From: Smithella sp. SCADC
GTDB taxonomy: Bacteria > Desulfobacterota > Syntrophia > Syntrophales > Smithellaceae
Length of the DNA stretch: 45,808 nt
Direction: 5' to 3'
Assembly (NCBI GenBank): GCA_000747625.2
Contig: JQDQ01000175.1
Location: forward strand, 1 to 45,808
The notes below the pieces were generated by a model. The model had not been told where the DNA came from and ran no database searches. It worked only from the letters and a program-made list of their open reading frames with translations. Below are positions 34,567 to 44,074 of this stretch, piece after piece; position 1 is the stretch's first letter, and every line of letters starts with the position of its first letter. A program made the position numbers and the translations under genes.

Positions 34567-36039
34567 TTAAAAATATTTCTTTCTCTTAGATGAAGGTAAT
34601 ATTCCCATCATGTCCCTATACTTAGCAACGGTGCGCCTGGCTATATTTATTCCCTTTGCTTGCAGTATCTTAACAATTTCGCAATCACTGTAAGGTTTTT
34701 TGGGTGCTTCGCCGTTGACTATTTGCTTTATTTCTTCTTTTACACTCTTCGAAGCAATATTTCCCTCGGATGTTCTTTTAATGGAACTGCCAAAGAAATA
34801 TTTCATTTCAAAAATACCCTGTGGCGAATGCACATATTTGTTATTTACTACACGGCTAATGGTGGATTCATGCATTTCTATATCATTGGCAATATCGTGC
34901 AGCACCAGAGGTTTAAGGAAATCAATACCAAGGTCAAAAAATTCTTTTTGAAATTTGACGATGCTTTCCACAACTTTATATATCGTCTTCTGCCTTTGCT
35001 GTATGCTCTTAATCAGCCATGTAGCCGACTGTACTTTATCTTTTATATATTTTTTCCCGTTTTCTTCCTCGTTATGACCATGATCGGCAAGCCCCGCCAT
35101 AATTTCACGGTAAAAATTACTTATGCGTAAACGCGGCAAGCCATCATCATTAAGAATTATTTTATATTCATCTCCCACTTTTATTATATAAGCATCGGGA
35201 ATGATCGGTTGAATCTTTTCTTCGGAATAAATACCTCCTGGTTTGGGATTCATTCCGCTGATCAATAATACAGCCAGTTCCACTTCGCGCAGAGGAACTT
35301 TTAATTTATGCGCAATATGGACATAATTTTTCAATTCCAGATCTTTAAGATAATCCTTAATGATAACTTCAATGATCTTATTCTTCACGCCCAGCATTCT
35401 TGCTTGAATTAAGAGACATTCCTGCAGATTACGGGCGGCAATTCCAGGTGGATCGAATTCCTGTACCTTTTGCAAAACAGTTTCGACAAATTCCTCGCTT
35501 ACATTTTCCAGCTGCATGATTTCTGAAACGGTCGCACATAAATAACCATTTTGATCAAGATTGCCGACAATTTGAGTGCCGATACGCGTTTCATCTTCAT
35601 TAAAAGATGAAAGATTCATCTGCCACATCAAGTGTTTTGTCAGCGACTGGCCTTCGGTAAGAACATTATCCCACGATGTTGCTTCCCCATCTCTGCCGCC
35701 GTAAGTTACGCCTACCGGACCGTAATCTTCAAGATAATTAGCCCAGTCAAATTCTTCGCGACCATCTCCTTCCCCGGTCAGCTCTTTTGCCCGCTCGACT
35801 ATTTTTAAATCTTCACGTTCAACAGATTGGACATCTTCTCCGATTTCCGCATGAGCTTCCTCTTCATTTCCTTCGTCCGGGGAAACTTCTTCCAAAAGAG
35901 GATTTTCTTCCATTTCCTGACTAATTGTTTCGATAAGTTCCTGCCGGGACAACTGCAACAACTTTATAGCCTGCTGCAGTTGAGGAGTCATGATCAACTG
36001 TTGGGTAAGTTTTAAACTCTGTTTTAGCTCAAACGCCAT
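34567..36039 (-). CDS. rpoN: RNA polymerase sigma-54 factor
   Basis: A 490-residue alternative sigma factor that recognises minus-24/minus-12 promoters and needs AAA activators. Region I is glutamine/leucine-rich (LKLTQQLIMTPQLQQAIKLL). An acidic linker covers about residues 55-110. The core-binding region follows. The C-terminal RpoN box ARRTVAKYRD sits near residue 472. The length is normal. It is co-transcribed downstream of lptB, 26 bases away. I saw no clear sigma-54 promoter in the window. Confidence 0.97.
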   Translation of the reverse strand: MAFELKQSLKLTQQLIMTPQLQQAIKLLQLSRQELIETISQEMEENPLLEEVSPDEGNEEEAHAEIGEDVQSVEREDLKIVERAKELTGEGDGREEFDWANYLEDYGPVGVTYGGRDGEATSWDNVLTEGQSLTKHLMWQMNLSSFNEDETRIGTQIVGNLDQNGYLCATVSEIMQLENVSEEFVETVLQKVQEFDPPGIAARNLQECLLIQARMLGVKNKIIEVIIKDYLKDLELKNYVHIAHKLKVPLREVELAVLLISGMNPKPGGIYSEEKIQPIIPDAYIIKVGDEYKIILNDDGLPRLRISNFYREIMAGLADHGHNEEENGKKYIKDKVQSATWLIKSIQQRQKTIYKVVESIVKFQKEFFDLGIDFLKPLVLHDIANDIEMHESTISRVVNNKYVHSPQGIFEMKYFFGSSIKRTSEGNIASKSVKEEIKQIVNGEAPKKPYSDCEIVKILQAKGINIARRTVAKYRDMMGILPSSKRKKYF

Positions 36040-36065
36040 AATAAAATACTTGTTTTAAATAATTC

Positions 36066-36788
36066 CTATATATTAAAAGTATCGCCGAAATAAAATTTTC
36101 GCGCCAGTTCGCTTTGAGAAATCTTATCCGGAGGACCTTCAACTAATACCGCGCCTTCATTTACAATGTAAGCACGATCGCAGCAGGAAAGAGTCTCCCG
36201 CACATTATGATCGGAAATAATTATACCGATTCCTTTTGCTTTTAACTTTTCGATTATTTTCTGAATGTCGGCGACAGCCAACGGATCAATTCCGGCAAAA
36301 GGCTCATCTAAAAGAATATATTTGGGGTGAGTAACCAATGCCCTGGTGATTTCTACTCTTCTTCTTTCGCCGCCAGACAGAGAATAGGCATGATTTTTTG
36401 CCAGCGCTGTCAGATCAAGTTCCCGGAGAAGCTCTTCCAGCCTTTCATTTCTTTCTTCTTCCTTCAAATCAAGCGTCTCTAAAATAGCAAGGATATTTTC
36501 TTCCACCGTAAGTTTACGGAAAACGGATGGCTCCTGTGGCAAATAATTTAAACCTTTGCGCGCTCTTAAATACATGGGGAATTTAGTAATATTTTCGCCA
36601 TCTAAAAAAATCTCACCGGCATCCGGCTTAATCAATCCGACAATCATATAAAAAGTGGTTGTTTTGCCTGCACCATTAGGGCCAAGCAAACCGACAACTT
36701 CACCGGGTGAAATCGACAAATCAATCTGATTGACGACTTTTCGTTTGTTGTAGATTTTAATTAAACCTTTTGCTGATAAATTGCCCAT
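36066..36788 (-). CDS. lptB: LPS export ABC transporter ATP-binding protein LptB
   Basis: A 240-residue ATPase that powers lipopolysaccharide extraction from the inner membrane with LptFG. Walker A GPNGAGKTT is at residues 36-44, signature LSGGERRR near 139, Walker B YILLDEPFAGID near 160, and the D-loop/H-switch at ISDHNVRE. LptFG are not in the window. A 153-base gap with a palindromic repeat separates it from lptA upstream. Confidence 0.96.
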   Translation of the reverse strand: MGNLSAKGLIKIYNKRKVVNQIDLSISPGEVVGLLGPNGAGKTTTFYMIVGLIKPDAGEIFLDGENITKFPMYLRARKGLNYLPQEPSVFRKLTVEENILAILETLDLKEEERNERLEELLRELDLTALAKNHAYSLSGGERRRVEITRALVTHPKYILLDEPFAGIDPLAVADIQKIIEKLKAKGIGIIISDHNVRETLSCCDRAYIVNEGAVLVEGPPDKISQSELARKFYFGDTFNI

Positions 36789-36838
36789 AACTTAAAACGC
36801 ATGATGCCTGCGCTAGTGCTTGATTTCAATATTAACCG

Positions 36839-36916
36839 TGTCATTTCGAAGGAACGAAGTGACTGAGAAATCTTTATAATCATTGAATAAGATTTCTCCC
36901 TTCGGTCGAAATGACA
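36839..36916. repeat. Palindromic MITE-like repeat in the lptA-lptB gap
   Basis: The arms are TGTCATTTCGA...AGAAATCTT (36839-36874) and its inverted counterpart AAGATTTCTCCCTTCGG...TCGAAATGACA (36889-36916). The 11-bp ends pair perfectly. Nine-base near-direct repeats flank it (TGCGCTAGT at 36809-36817 and TGCACTAGT at 36938-36946); the second includes the lptA stop codon. A half copy is at 2792-2819. This is probably a non-autonomous mobile repeat that landed inside the operon. Confidence 0.6.
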
Positions 36917-36941
36917 TATCGGTAACTTTTGCAAGTATGCA

Positions 36942-37490
36942 CTAGTTGCTCCCTGCCTTCTTTTTTTCCTGAGGATAAATTATTGCTTTAACTTGTTTTT
37001 GCGTGTTACTTTCAACAATTCCTCTATTTTCATTAAGAAAAACTATAACCCTGTCTCCCGTGATAAGGTTTTTACCTTCTTTCAACATGGCATTACCGGT
37101 CATGATAACTTTATTACTTTCTCTAAAATATACGGCTTCGTCTCCCGTTGCTATTCTTTCTCCTTGCGTTAAAGAAACATTTCCTTTCGCTTCTATTTTC
37201 TCCAGTTCCCCGGCATTTTCTGTTTCAATTTTTCCGATTTTATTTTTTTTACCGGATTCTTCTTTATAATACAAACGCAACTGATCGGCTTTCAGCACCT
37301 TGTTTCCCTGTGTTGCTATAGCGTTGCCGGAAAATACGACAAGCTTCTTTTCGTTAAAAGCCTCCATCCGGTTGGAAGTAATTTCGACGGGTTCATCTGA
37401 TTGTTTAATCAGGGGATTATTATCGGCATGAACGCGAAGAACTGAAATTAAAGCAATAAATACGACAAATAAACAAATTTTTTTAATCAT
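36942..37490 (-). CDS. lptA: LPS transport periplasmic protein LptA
   Basis: A 182-residue periplasmic protein that forms the LPS bridge across the periplasm. A signal peptide covers residues 1-22. The OstA/LptA beta-jellyroll follows: ITSNRMEAFNEKKLVVFSGNAIATQG and KGNVSLTQGERIATGDEAVYF. The gene is 12 bases downstream of lptC. The C-terminus ends in a lysine tail close to the repeat element, so the final residues could have been changed by its insertion. Confidence 0.9.
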   Translation of the reverse strand: MIKKICLFVVFIALISVLRVHADNNPLIKQSDEPVEITSNRMEAFNEKKLVVFSGNAIATQGNKVLKADQLRLYYKEESGKKNKIGKIETENAGELEKIEAKGNVSLTQGERIATGDEAVYFRESNKVIMTGNAMLKEGKNLITGDRVIVFLNENRGIVESNTQKQVKAIIYPQEKKKAGSN

Positions 37491-37502
37491 TCAATTTCTC
37501 TA

Positions 37503-38057
37503 TCAAATTATTTTAGCTTTAACCATCGAGGGAATATTCAATTCCCCTTTATTCATAAAGAGAGTTAATCCTTTTCCTGTTATTTTCATACGCTTATTTT
37601 CCATTGTCACCGGCGCATCGGTATAAAATTTCTTTTCAGCATCGCTGTAATTCAAATAATCAGTGGAAAATTTATCGCCGGTGTCTGAATTTATGACTAC
37701 ATTACCTTTTATCTCAATGTTTTTTTTCTTTATCAGCATGTGCCCTTTATCCGCTGTCATTACAAAGACTTTACCATCTGAAGTTGTTAACTTTATTTGA
37801 ACTTTATCAAATAAAGCAAGTTCCTGCTTTTTATCATATGTGGCGGTTTCGGCTTTTACTTCCCATCTGGCATTGGCTTCGCCAACTTCTGTATAAACGA
37901 AGCCTTTTATTTGCAGGTCTACGCTATTCTGAAGTGCTTTTAACAAATTTTGGGGTTTATTTACACCAACCTTGATTATGGCCACAATGGCAATCAAAAA
38001 CACCAAAGAAACAACTGCTATTGCAGATATAATGACTGTTTTTTTGCTTAATTTCAT
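37503..38057 (-). CDS. lptC: LPS export protein LptC
   Basis: A 184-residue inner-membrane protein that hands LPS to LptA. One membrane segment covers about residues 7-29, then a periplasmic LptC/YrbK jellyroll (EANARWEVKAETATYDKK; KKKNIEIKGNVVINSDTG; STDYLNYSDAEKKF). It is the first gene of the lpt series, with a near-perfect sigma-70 promoter 40 bases upstream. Confidence 0.9.
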   Translation of the reverse strand: MKLSKKTVIISAIAVVSLVFLIAIVAIIKVGVNKPQNLLKALQNSVDLQIKGFVYTEVGEANARWEVKAETATYDKKQELALFDKVQIKLTTSDGKVFVMTADKGHMLIKKKNIEIKGNVVINSDTGDKFSTDYLNYSDAEKKFYTDAPVTMENKRMKITGKGLTLFMNKGELNIPSMVKAKII

Positions 38058-38098
38058 TTAATCAGTGGCATCCTGCTTTTGGCACTATTTTTGCTGTT

Positions 38099-38127
38099 AT
38101 TATATCACTGTGAATGTCTCGTGTAAA
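38099..38127 (-). promoter_or_regulatory. Strong sigma-70 promoter of the lptC operon
   Basis: Minus strand: TTTACA, 17 bases, TATAAT, about 41 bases before the lptC ATG. The minus-10 box is perfect and the minus-35 has one mismatch. It sits in a 213-base gap that otherwise shows no gene. Confidence 0.6.
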
Positions 38128-38270
38128 GAAATAAGGCTGAAAAATGATGGCAAAAGCAAAGAATTTGATGAATCTGCGAAACTTTATATGCGGGGCTCTT
38201 CAAAGGGTTTTTACCAGTAAGGAACATGATTATTCATTATTGCGCCCCCCTTACGTGAACGCGCACCCGG

Positions 38271-38813
38271 TCAATAGCACTTCTTGCTGAATTCGTATTT
38301 GGCTTCTACCTCCGGCCACTTCCCCTGAGCCTGCAAAATCATTTCACAGACTTCTCTTACCGCACCGTGGCCACCTTTGTTTTTAGTCACATAATTAACC
38401 GATTTTTTTACCACATCCAGGGCGTCGGCAACCGCCGCGGAAAAACCAACCCTTTTGAGCACCGGTATGTCAACTATATCATCGCCCAAATAAGCAACCT
38501 CGTCAGCCGATAATTTATGCTTGCCAATGATTTTTTCAAAAACTTCTTTTTTATTTAAAGCGCCCTGATAAACATCTGCTATTCCCAGATCTTTAGCTCT
38601 GTATTCTACTACTTTTGATTGCCGTCCGGTGAGAATGGCAACTCTAATTCCATAACGCTGCACCATCTTCAGGCCATGTCCGTCAAGTACATTGAAACTC
38701 TTTGATTCACGCCCTTCATCATCCATAATTATACTGCCATCCGTCATGACTCCGTCCACATCCAGAATCAGCAATTTTATTTTAAAGAGTTTTTTCTGAA
38801 TGTTTTTTTTCAC
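38271..38813 (-). CDS. kdsC: 3-deoxy-D-manno-octulosonate 8-phosphate phosphatase
   Basis: A HAD-superfamily phosphatase of about 180 residues that produces KDO for lipid A. The nucleophile motif is ILDVDGVMTDG (D18 and D20 from my start), then ILTGRQS near residue 55 and AYLGDDIVDIPVL near residue 107. I choose the GTG at 38813 because AAGGAG lies ten bases before it; the ATG seven codons upstream would put that ribosome site inside the coding region. It follows kdsA closely, as a pathway pair. Confidence 0.93.
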   Translation of the reverse strand: MKKNIQKKLFKIKLLILDVDGVMTDGSIIMDDEGRESKSFNVLDGHGLKMVQRYGIRVAILTGRQSKVVEYRAKDLGIADVYQGALNKKEVFEKIIGKHKLSADEVAYLGDDIVDIPVLKRVGFSAAVADALDVVKKSVNYVTKNKGGHGAVREVCEMILQAQGKWPEVEAKYEFSKKCY

Positions 38814-38854
38814 TATACCGTTTCTCCTTATCATTTGTTTAGTATGCTTAATTA

Positions 38855-39682
38855 TTATTTTATTGGAGATTTAATCAAACTGTCAATCTTCTTTAGCATC
38901 GTCAATAAAATTTCCAGTTCATTAAGATAGAGCGAATTGGCACCGTCGCATAAAGCTTTCTCCGGATTTTTATGAACTTCGAAAAATATTCCGTCAACAT
39001 CGGCTGCTACGGCTGCGCGTGCAAGATATTTCACCATATCCCGTTGCCCGCCTGAAGAAGTTCCCTCTCCTCCGGGCAACTGAACTGAATGGGTAGCGTC
39101 AAAGATTACCGGATACCCCATATTTCTGACAATTGGCAAGGAACGAACATCGAAAACAAGATTATTATAACCGAACGATGTTCCCCTTTCAGTAATCATA
39201 ATATTATCATTACCGGCTTTTCTGGCCTTATCTATAACATTTGCCATATCCCAGGGAGCCAGAAACTGCCCTTTCTTAATATTTATTACGCGCGCCTTTT
39301 TGGCAATTTCTGTAATAAAATCTGTCTGGCGACAAAGAAAAGCCGGTACCTGAACGACATCCAGAATTTTCGCGGCCGCGTCAATTTCTTCGAAACGATG
39401 CACATCAGAAAGCACCGGTATATTCAATTCTTCTTTTATCTTTTCCAATATGGCCAATCCTTTTTTCGCTCCCGGTCCTCTGTAAGAATTGATTGAAGTT
39501 CTGTTGGCTTTGTCATAAGAAGCTTTAAAGATAAAAGGGATGTCCAATTTTGCAGTAAGTCTTTTTAAATACCTGGCCGTATCAATTGCCGATTTTTCGT
39601 TTTCCAAAACGCACGGACCGGCAATCAGAACGAATTTCTTATTATCTCCAATAATAAATTTACTGATCTTTATTCGCTTCAT
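38855..39682 (-). CDS. kdsA: 2-dehydro-3-deoxyphosphooctonate aldolase (KDO-8-phosphate synthase)
   Basis: A 275-residue enzyme that condenses arabinose 5-phosphate with phosphoenolpyruvate. VLIAGPCVLEN near residue 18, FKASYDKANRTS near residue 52 and DATHSVQLPGG near residue 196 are the family motifs. The NR after KA is the usual KANR motif. It overlaps the upstream TPR gene by four bases (ATGA), so they are coupled. Confidence 0.96.
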   Translation of the reverse strand: MKRIKISKFIIGDNKKFVLIAGPCVLENEKSAIDTARYLKRLTAKLDIPFIFKASYDKANRTSINSYRGPGAKKGLAILEKIKEELNIPVLSDVHRFEEIDAAAKILDVVQVPAFLCRQTDFITEIAKKARVINIKKGQFLAPWDMANVIDKARKAGNDNIMITERGTSFGYNNLVFDVRSLPIVRNMGYPVIFDATHSVQLPGGEGTSSGGQRDMVKYLARAAVAADVDGIFFEVHKNPEKALCDGANSLYLNELEILLTMLKKIDSLIKSPIK

Positions 39683-41703
39683 TCTTCATCACTCCTGATT
39701 TTTTTCTGAGCTTTTGCCTGCAAAAGTTTAATTTTCATTTTCGGTATTTTTTGTGCTGCTTTTGCCGATTCCGGATTAAGCGCATAGGCACTGTTGTACG
39801 CTTTCAATGCTTCCTGATAAAGACCTTTTTTCTCGTAAGCCTCACCCAAGCCGGCGTAAGCCTCATCATCTTCGCGGTCATATTTTAGAGCAATCCGGTA
39901 ATGTTTAATGGCCGCGTCCAGATCATTACATTTGGTGTAAGCATATCCCAAACTTTCGTAGGACTCAGCTTTTTTCGGTTCTATTTGTGCAATTTTTTTA
40001 TATTGTTTAATTGCCACCGCGCAATTCTTTTCTTTCAGATAGAATTGACCAAGAATACTCAGCACCTCTTTCGTTGGCGGAGATATTTTTTCATACTCGG
40101 CAATTGCTTTTTTTTCTTTTCCCAGCTTATCGTATGTATAAGCTAAGTTAGAATGCAAGTTAGAATTTTTAGCGCCGCACTTAATCGCTTTTTCGTAATT
40201 TTCAGCTGATGCGGCATATTTTTTCATTTCACCATAGGCAAAACCTAAATTGGCAAAAATAGCACCATTTTTAGAGGATTTTGCCGCTAATTTCTCGTAA
40301 TATTTCACGGCCTGAACAAATTTCTTATTTTTAAGCGACAGGTCACCGAGACGTTCCAGAGCATCACCATCTTCAGGATTAACTTTTAATACGTGTTCGT
40401 ATTCTTTAATCGCTTCGGAGTTCATGCCTTTTCTATCATAAGCCGCGCCCAGATTGAATCGGACTGTCGGCTCATTAGGACTTAAAGAAACTGCTTTTTT
40501 CAAGTTATCCAGCTCTTCCGGCCATTTTCCCGTTCCGGCATAAGCAGAAGCAAGATTGGCATAAGCGGCAACCGATCGCGGTTGTTTCTTTATAACTTCT
40601 TTATAATATTTAATTGCAGATTCATATTTTTTGAGTTTTAAATAAATGTCACCCAAAGAAAGCAACGCCAAGTCGGCCTCTTTCGAATGGTCAGCAATAT
40701 ATTTATATTCTTCAATAGCTGAATTCATCATGTTTTTATTTTTATAGGCGTCCGCCAATTTTAATCTGACCGGATAATTATCCGGTTCAAGCCGCACAGC
40801 TTCCCGATAATTTTGTATTGCCTGATCCCATATTCCCTTTTCCGCGAAGGAAAGACCGACGCTGACATAAGCTTGTACTTCTTTTGGATTGATTTTGATA
40901 ATCTGTCTCGATATCTTGATAGACTCGTCATATTCCTTTTTCTTAATATAGCATTTGGCCAGTTCGTTCAAAGCTATCGTATCATCCGGCTTAAGCTCTA
41001 TTACCTCTTTATATTGGCTGATTGCGTCGTCCAGCCTGCCCTGCCGCGAATAGACACCGGCAAGAATCTTACGCACGCTGACATCATTTTTATTCAACTC
41101 TATCGCTTTTTTTAAATATTCGATTTGCTCTTTTACGTTTGAAGAATCCTTGGCAAAACGAAACCAGTCCTGGGGTGTAATAACAACTTTAAGAGGAACA
41201 GAGGCTATTCTTTCGTTGCGATAATTTATTAAAATTTTGTAGTCGGATACGATTCCGGAGTCATTTATCATAGCTCCGCTTTTTATTATTTTATCAACGA
41301 GCTCAACACCTTTTAATAAAACTCCCAGATCGTTATTACCTTTGTTCAGCCCCTCTACTTTAACATTCATATATTTCCCCGTTAAATCGTCACTGATTAC
41401 AGACTTAATCACAAATTCATCACGGTAAGTCACATCTAGGGCTTCGTTTTCACCGGCACGAATATCCTTTCCGTTTTTTTCCATCTCCAGATAATAGAAG
41501 TGAGGTTTGGAATTTAAGACGTAATAAGAAAATGTGTTTTTTACCCTGGAGGCGTAGAAAGCAAAAGAACGGAAAGGTTTAGGATAGAAAATAAATATAA
41601 TGATGAGAATCAAAATGACGCAAACGACCGCAATCAATACTTTATTGATTGGGAATAATGTTTCCCTGTGTTGTCCTTCATTATTTAATCGTCTATTAAT
41701 CAT
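39679..41703 (-). CDS. Membrane-anchored TPR-repeat protein
   Basis: A 674-residue protein with one N-terminal membrane segment (about residues 23-42) and then a ~130-residue region of beta character (FVIKSVISDDLTGKYMNVKVEG). About thirteen TPR units fill residues 190-660, with repeats such as AIKYYKEVIKKQPRSVAAYANLASAYAG. It probably acts as a periplasmic or envelope scaffold, but the partner is unknown. It sits between xerD and kdsA and overlaps kdsA, suggesting an envelope role. Confidence 0.88.
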   Translation of the reverse strand: MINRRLNNEGQHRETLFPINKVLIAVVCVILILIIIFIFYPKPFRSFAFYASRVKNTFSYYVLNSKPHFYYLEMEKNGKDIRAGENEALDVTYRDEFVIKSVISDDLTGKYMNVKVEGLNKGNNDLGVLLKGVELVDKIIKSGAMINDSGIVSDYKILINYRNERIASVPLKVVITPQDWFRFAKDSSNVKEQIEYLKKAIELNKNDVSVRKILAGVYSRQGRLDDAISQYKEVIELKPDDTIALNELAKCYIKKKEYDESIKISRQIIKINPKEVQAYVSVGLSFAEKGIWDQAIQNYREAVRLEPDNYPVRLKLADAYKNKNMMNSAIEEYKYIADHSKEADLALLSLGDIYLKLKKYESAIKYYKEVIKKQPRSVAAYANLASAYAGTGKWPEELDNLKKAVSLSPNEPTVRFNLGAAYDRKGMNSEAIKEYEHVLKVNPEDGDALERLGDLSLKNKKFVQAVKYYEKLAAKSSKNGAIFANLGFAYGEMKKYAASAENYEKAIKCGAKNSNLHSNLAYTYDKLGKEKKAIAEYEKISPPTKEVLSILGQFYLKEKNCAVAIKQYKKIAQIEPKKAESYESLGYAYTKCNDLDAAIKHYRIALKYDREDDEAYAGLGEAYEKKGLYQEALKAYNSAYALNPESAKAAQKIPKMKIKLLQAKAQKKIRSDEE

Positions 41704-41733
41704 TTATCCCTCAATATATTTTCTTTGTTTCAA

Positions 41734-42624
41734 TCAACTCCGCGGATGATATTTCTGGTGAATTTCTTTTAACTTTTCCCTTGTTACATGCGTGTAAATC
41801 TGCGTTGTGGAAATATCGGAATGCCCCAGCATCACCTGTACCGTACGCAAATCCGCGCCACCTTCCAAAAGATGCGATGCAAAAGAATGACGAAAAGTAT
41901 GTGGATAAACCTTTTTCTGTAATCCGGTCTGCCGGGCGTAACCGACAACTATTTTCCAAAAACCCTGCCGGGTAAATTTCTTTCCAAAGCGGTTTAAAAA
42001 CAAAACATCCGTGCTCTTCTTCTGCATCAATTGCGGCCTGGCCTCATCAACATAACGTCTGGCGCAATCGTAAGCTATTTTGCCGACAGGCACAATCCTT
42101 TCCTTACTCCCTTTACCCATGACAACCAAAAAACCAACCTGCCAGTTGACGCTGTTCATTGTCAAGTTAATCAATTCAGAAACGCGGATTCCTGTCGCGT
42201 ATAAAAGCTCCAGCATGGCAGTGTTGCGTATGGCGGTAATTGTTTGATCACCCGGTTGAGCCAGAATGGTTTTCATTTCCTCTTTACTGATCGTGTCGGG
42301 TAGTTTCATCCAGACTTTGGCTAATTCAATATTGGCTAACGGATTTTCATTAATTATTTTTTCGCTAAGCAGATACTTATAAAACCCTCTTAACGCGGCA
42401 AGCGCCCTATTCATGGAATTAGACGCCAAGCCTTCATTTCTGATATGTGTCAGATATTCAACAACAGCTTCCGGATTTACTTCCTTTATATCCGTTACCT
42501 TTCTTTTCTCCTCAACAAAGGAAACAAACCTTCGTAAATCACGCCCGTACGATTCCAGTGTATTTTGAGACATGCCACGCTCTATTAAAAGATAATTAAA
42601 ATACTTCGTCAATAATTCCCGCAT
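41734..42624 (-). CDS. xerD: Site-specific tyrosine recombinase XerD
   Basis: A 296-residue recombinase that resolves chromosome dimers. The SAM-like N-terminal domain (residues 4-85) has FNYLLIERGMSQNTLESYGRDL. The catalytic residues are visible: R in TGIRVSEL, K in GKGSKERI, H-x-x-R in HTFRHSFASHLLEGG, H in LGHSDISTTQIYTH and the tyrosine in IYTHV. I prefer the ATG at 42624, which gives a normal length; a longer TTG start is possible. XerD and XerC are hard to separate from sequence alone. Confidence 0.9.
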   Translation of the reverse strand: MRELLTKYFNYLLIERGMSQNTLESYGRDLRRFVSFVEEKRKVTDIKEVNPEAVVEYLTHIRNEGLASNSMNRALAALRGFYKYLLSEKIINENPLANIELAKVWMKLPDTISKEEMKTILAQPGDQTITAIRNTAMLELLYATGIRVSELINLTMNSVNWQVGFLVVMGKGSKERIVPVGKIAYDCARRYVDEARPQLMQKKSTDVLFLNRFGKKFTRQGFWKIVVGYARQTGLQKKVYPHTFRHSFASHLLEGGADLRTVQVMLGHSDISTTQIYTHVTREKLKEIHQKYHPRS

Positions 42625-42739
42625 GTCGCTTTTTAACGCAAATATGCCTTTGAAGCAAAGATTTTTTATTGACTTATTTCGCAATCTCGTAAAAATAAGA
42701 ACTGAATAATTAAAATAATTCTTTTGGGGAAAGATACTA

Positions 42740-43186
42740 ATGAGAAAAATTATTATTGCCTCAGATCATGGAGCCGTCGCTTTAAAAAGCGAAATTGTAT
42801 CATTCTTAAAAACAAAAAATTGTGACGTAAATGATATGGGCGTAAACAGCGAAGATCCTGTAGATTACCCCGATATCGCTGCTCTTGCCTGCAATGAATT
42901 TAAAAAGGGCGGATATGATTTCGGCATTCTTCTTTGCGGTACAGGAATCGGAGTATCTATAACCGCAAACAAAATAAAAGGTATCCGGTGCGCTTTAATT
43001 CATGACTTATTTACCGCAGAAATGGCCAAAGCACACAATGATGCTAATTTTATAGCGTTCGGCGGCAGAGTAAAATATTCCGTCCCGGTTACAAAAATGA
43101 TTGAAAAATTTATGGACACAAACTTTGCCGGTGACCGGCACATACGAAGAGTAAACAAAATGATGGATACAGAAAATAAATGTTAA
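42740..43186 (+). CDS. rpiB: Ribose 5-phosphate isomerase B
   Basis: A 148-residue isomerase of ribose and ribulose 5-phosphates (LacA/RpiB family). SDHGAVALKSEI near residue 7, LLCGTGIGVSITANKIKGIRCA near residue 63 (catalytic cysteine) and HNDANFIAFGGR near residue 98 are diagnostic. It is divergent from xerD and starts a plus-strand group. The gene is normal in length and complete. Confidence 0.95.
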   Translation: MRKIIIASDHGAVALKSEIVSFLKTKNCDVNDMGVNSEDPVDYPDIAALACNEFKKGGYDFGILLCGTGIGVSITANKIKGIRCALIHDLFTAEMAKAHNDANFIAFGGRVKYSVPVTKMIEKFMDTNFAGDRHIRRVNKMMDTENKC

Positions 43187-43213
43187 AGTAATACTTTCGG
43201 TTGAGGTTCTAAT

Positions 43214-44074
43214 ATGGCGGAAGTTCTGGATAAGAAAAAAATTCGCAAAGTATTTCGTGATGTACAGAAACACCTGGCTATAGCCCAATTAATTCGCCGG
43301 TTTTCCACCAATAAAGAAGACATCAGAAAAACAGCCTTAAATCACGTTGACCTATCTAACCGCCATAATGTTCTGGAATTAGGATGCGCTTTTGGCGCTT
43401 TTACCGAAGCTCTGAAAGATAGACTTTCTTCAGACGCAACTATCACCGGCATTGATATCATTCCCGAATACAAACCTTTTTTTCTGGATGCCTGCCGGCG
43501 CGCCGGATACTCGGGAACATTTTCTTCTTCCGGTATCGATCAAATAAGAAAACATTCCGACAATTCTTTTGATTTGGTTATTTGCAGCTACGCCTTATAT
43601 TTCTTTCCTGACATGATTCCCGAAATTGCCCGCATCCTAAAAAAAGACGGGATTTTCATCACCATTACCCACTCTCGTGAGGATATGCGTGAAATGGTAG
43701 GCATTGTTAAAAAAATCCTTAAACAAAATAATTTTCTCGATCACACTCAACAACTGCCGATAGAAATTATTTTCGATCAGTTTTCCGCGGAAAAAGGCAG
43801 AACACTTCTTCAACCGTCTTTCGGAAAGATACAGACAATTGATTTCAAAAACACTCTGGTTTTTCAGTCTCATGAAATGGACCACTTTCTGGATTATTTT
43901 CAATTTAAAAAATCTTTTTTCCTGATGGGAACTGAGGCTCACAACAAAAACATCATCCACCAGCTTCTGAGCGAACTGCAGGACACCGCCATGAAGAAAA
44001 ATTTTGTCACCATGTGTAAGGATGACAGAATTTTTATCTGTTCACGCCCCATAAAACCAGAGGAAATATTATGA
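43214..44074 (+). CDS. Class I SAM-dependent methyltransferase of unknown substrate
   Basis: A 286-residue methyltransferase. VLELGCAFGAFTEAL near residue 55 is the SAM-binding motif, GIDIIPEYKP near residue 80 the acidic second motif, and FDLVICSYALYFFPDMIPEIARILKKDGIFI the core. The last 100 residues are not conserved enough to suggest a substrate. The stop overlaps the Nudix gene start by four bases (ATGA), so translation of the two is coupled. Its start lies 27 bases after rpiB. Confidence 0.82.
   Translation: MAEVLDKKKIRKVFRDVQKHLAIAQLIRRFSTNKEDIRKTALNHVDLSNRHNVLELGCAFGAFTEALKDRLSSDATITGIDIIPEYKPFFLDACRRAGYSGTFSSSGIDQIRKHSDNSFDLVICSYALYFFPDMIPEIARILKKDGIFITITHSREDMREMVGIVKKILKQNNFLDHTQQLPIEIIFDQFSAEKGRTLLQPSFGKIQTIDFKNTLVFQSHEMDHFLDYFQFKKSFFLMGTEAHNKNIIHQLLSELQDTAMKKNFVTMCKDDRIFICSRPIKPEEIL

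Noticed and set aside
38058-38270. Possible small RNA in the kdsC-lptC gap
   Set aside because: A strong promoter for lptC is explained there, but I see no conserved RNA structure or terminator for a separate transcript.
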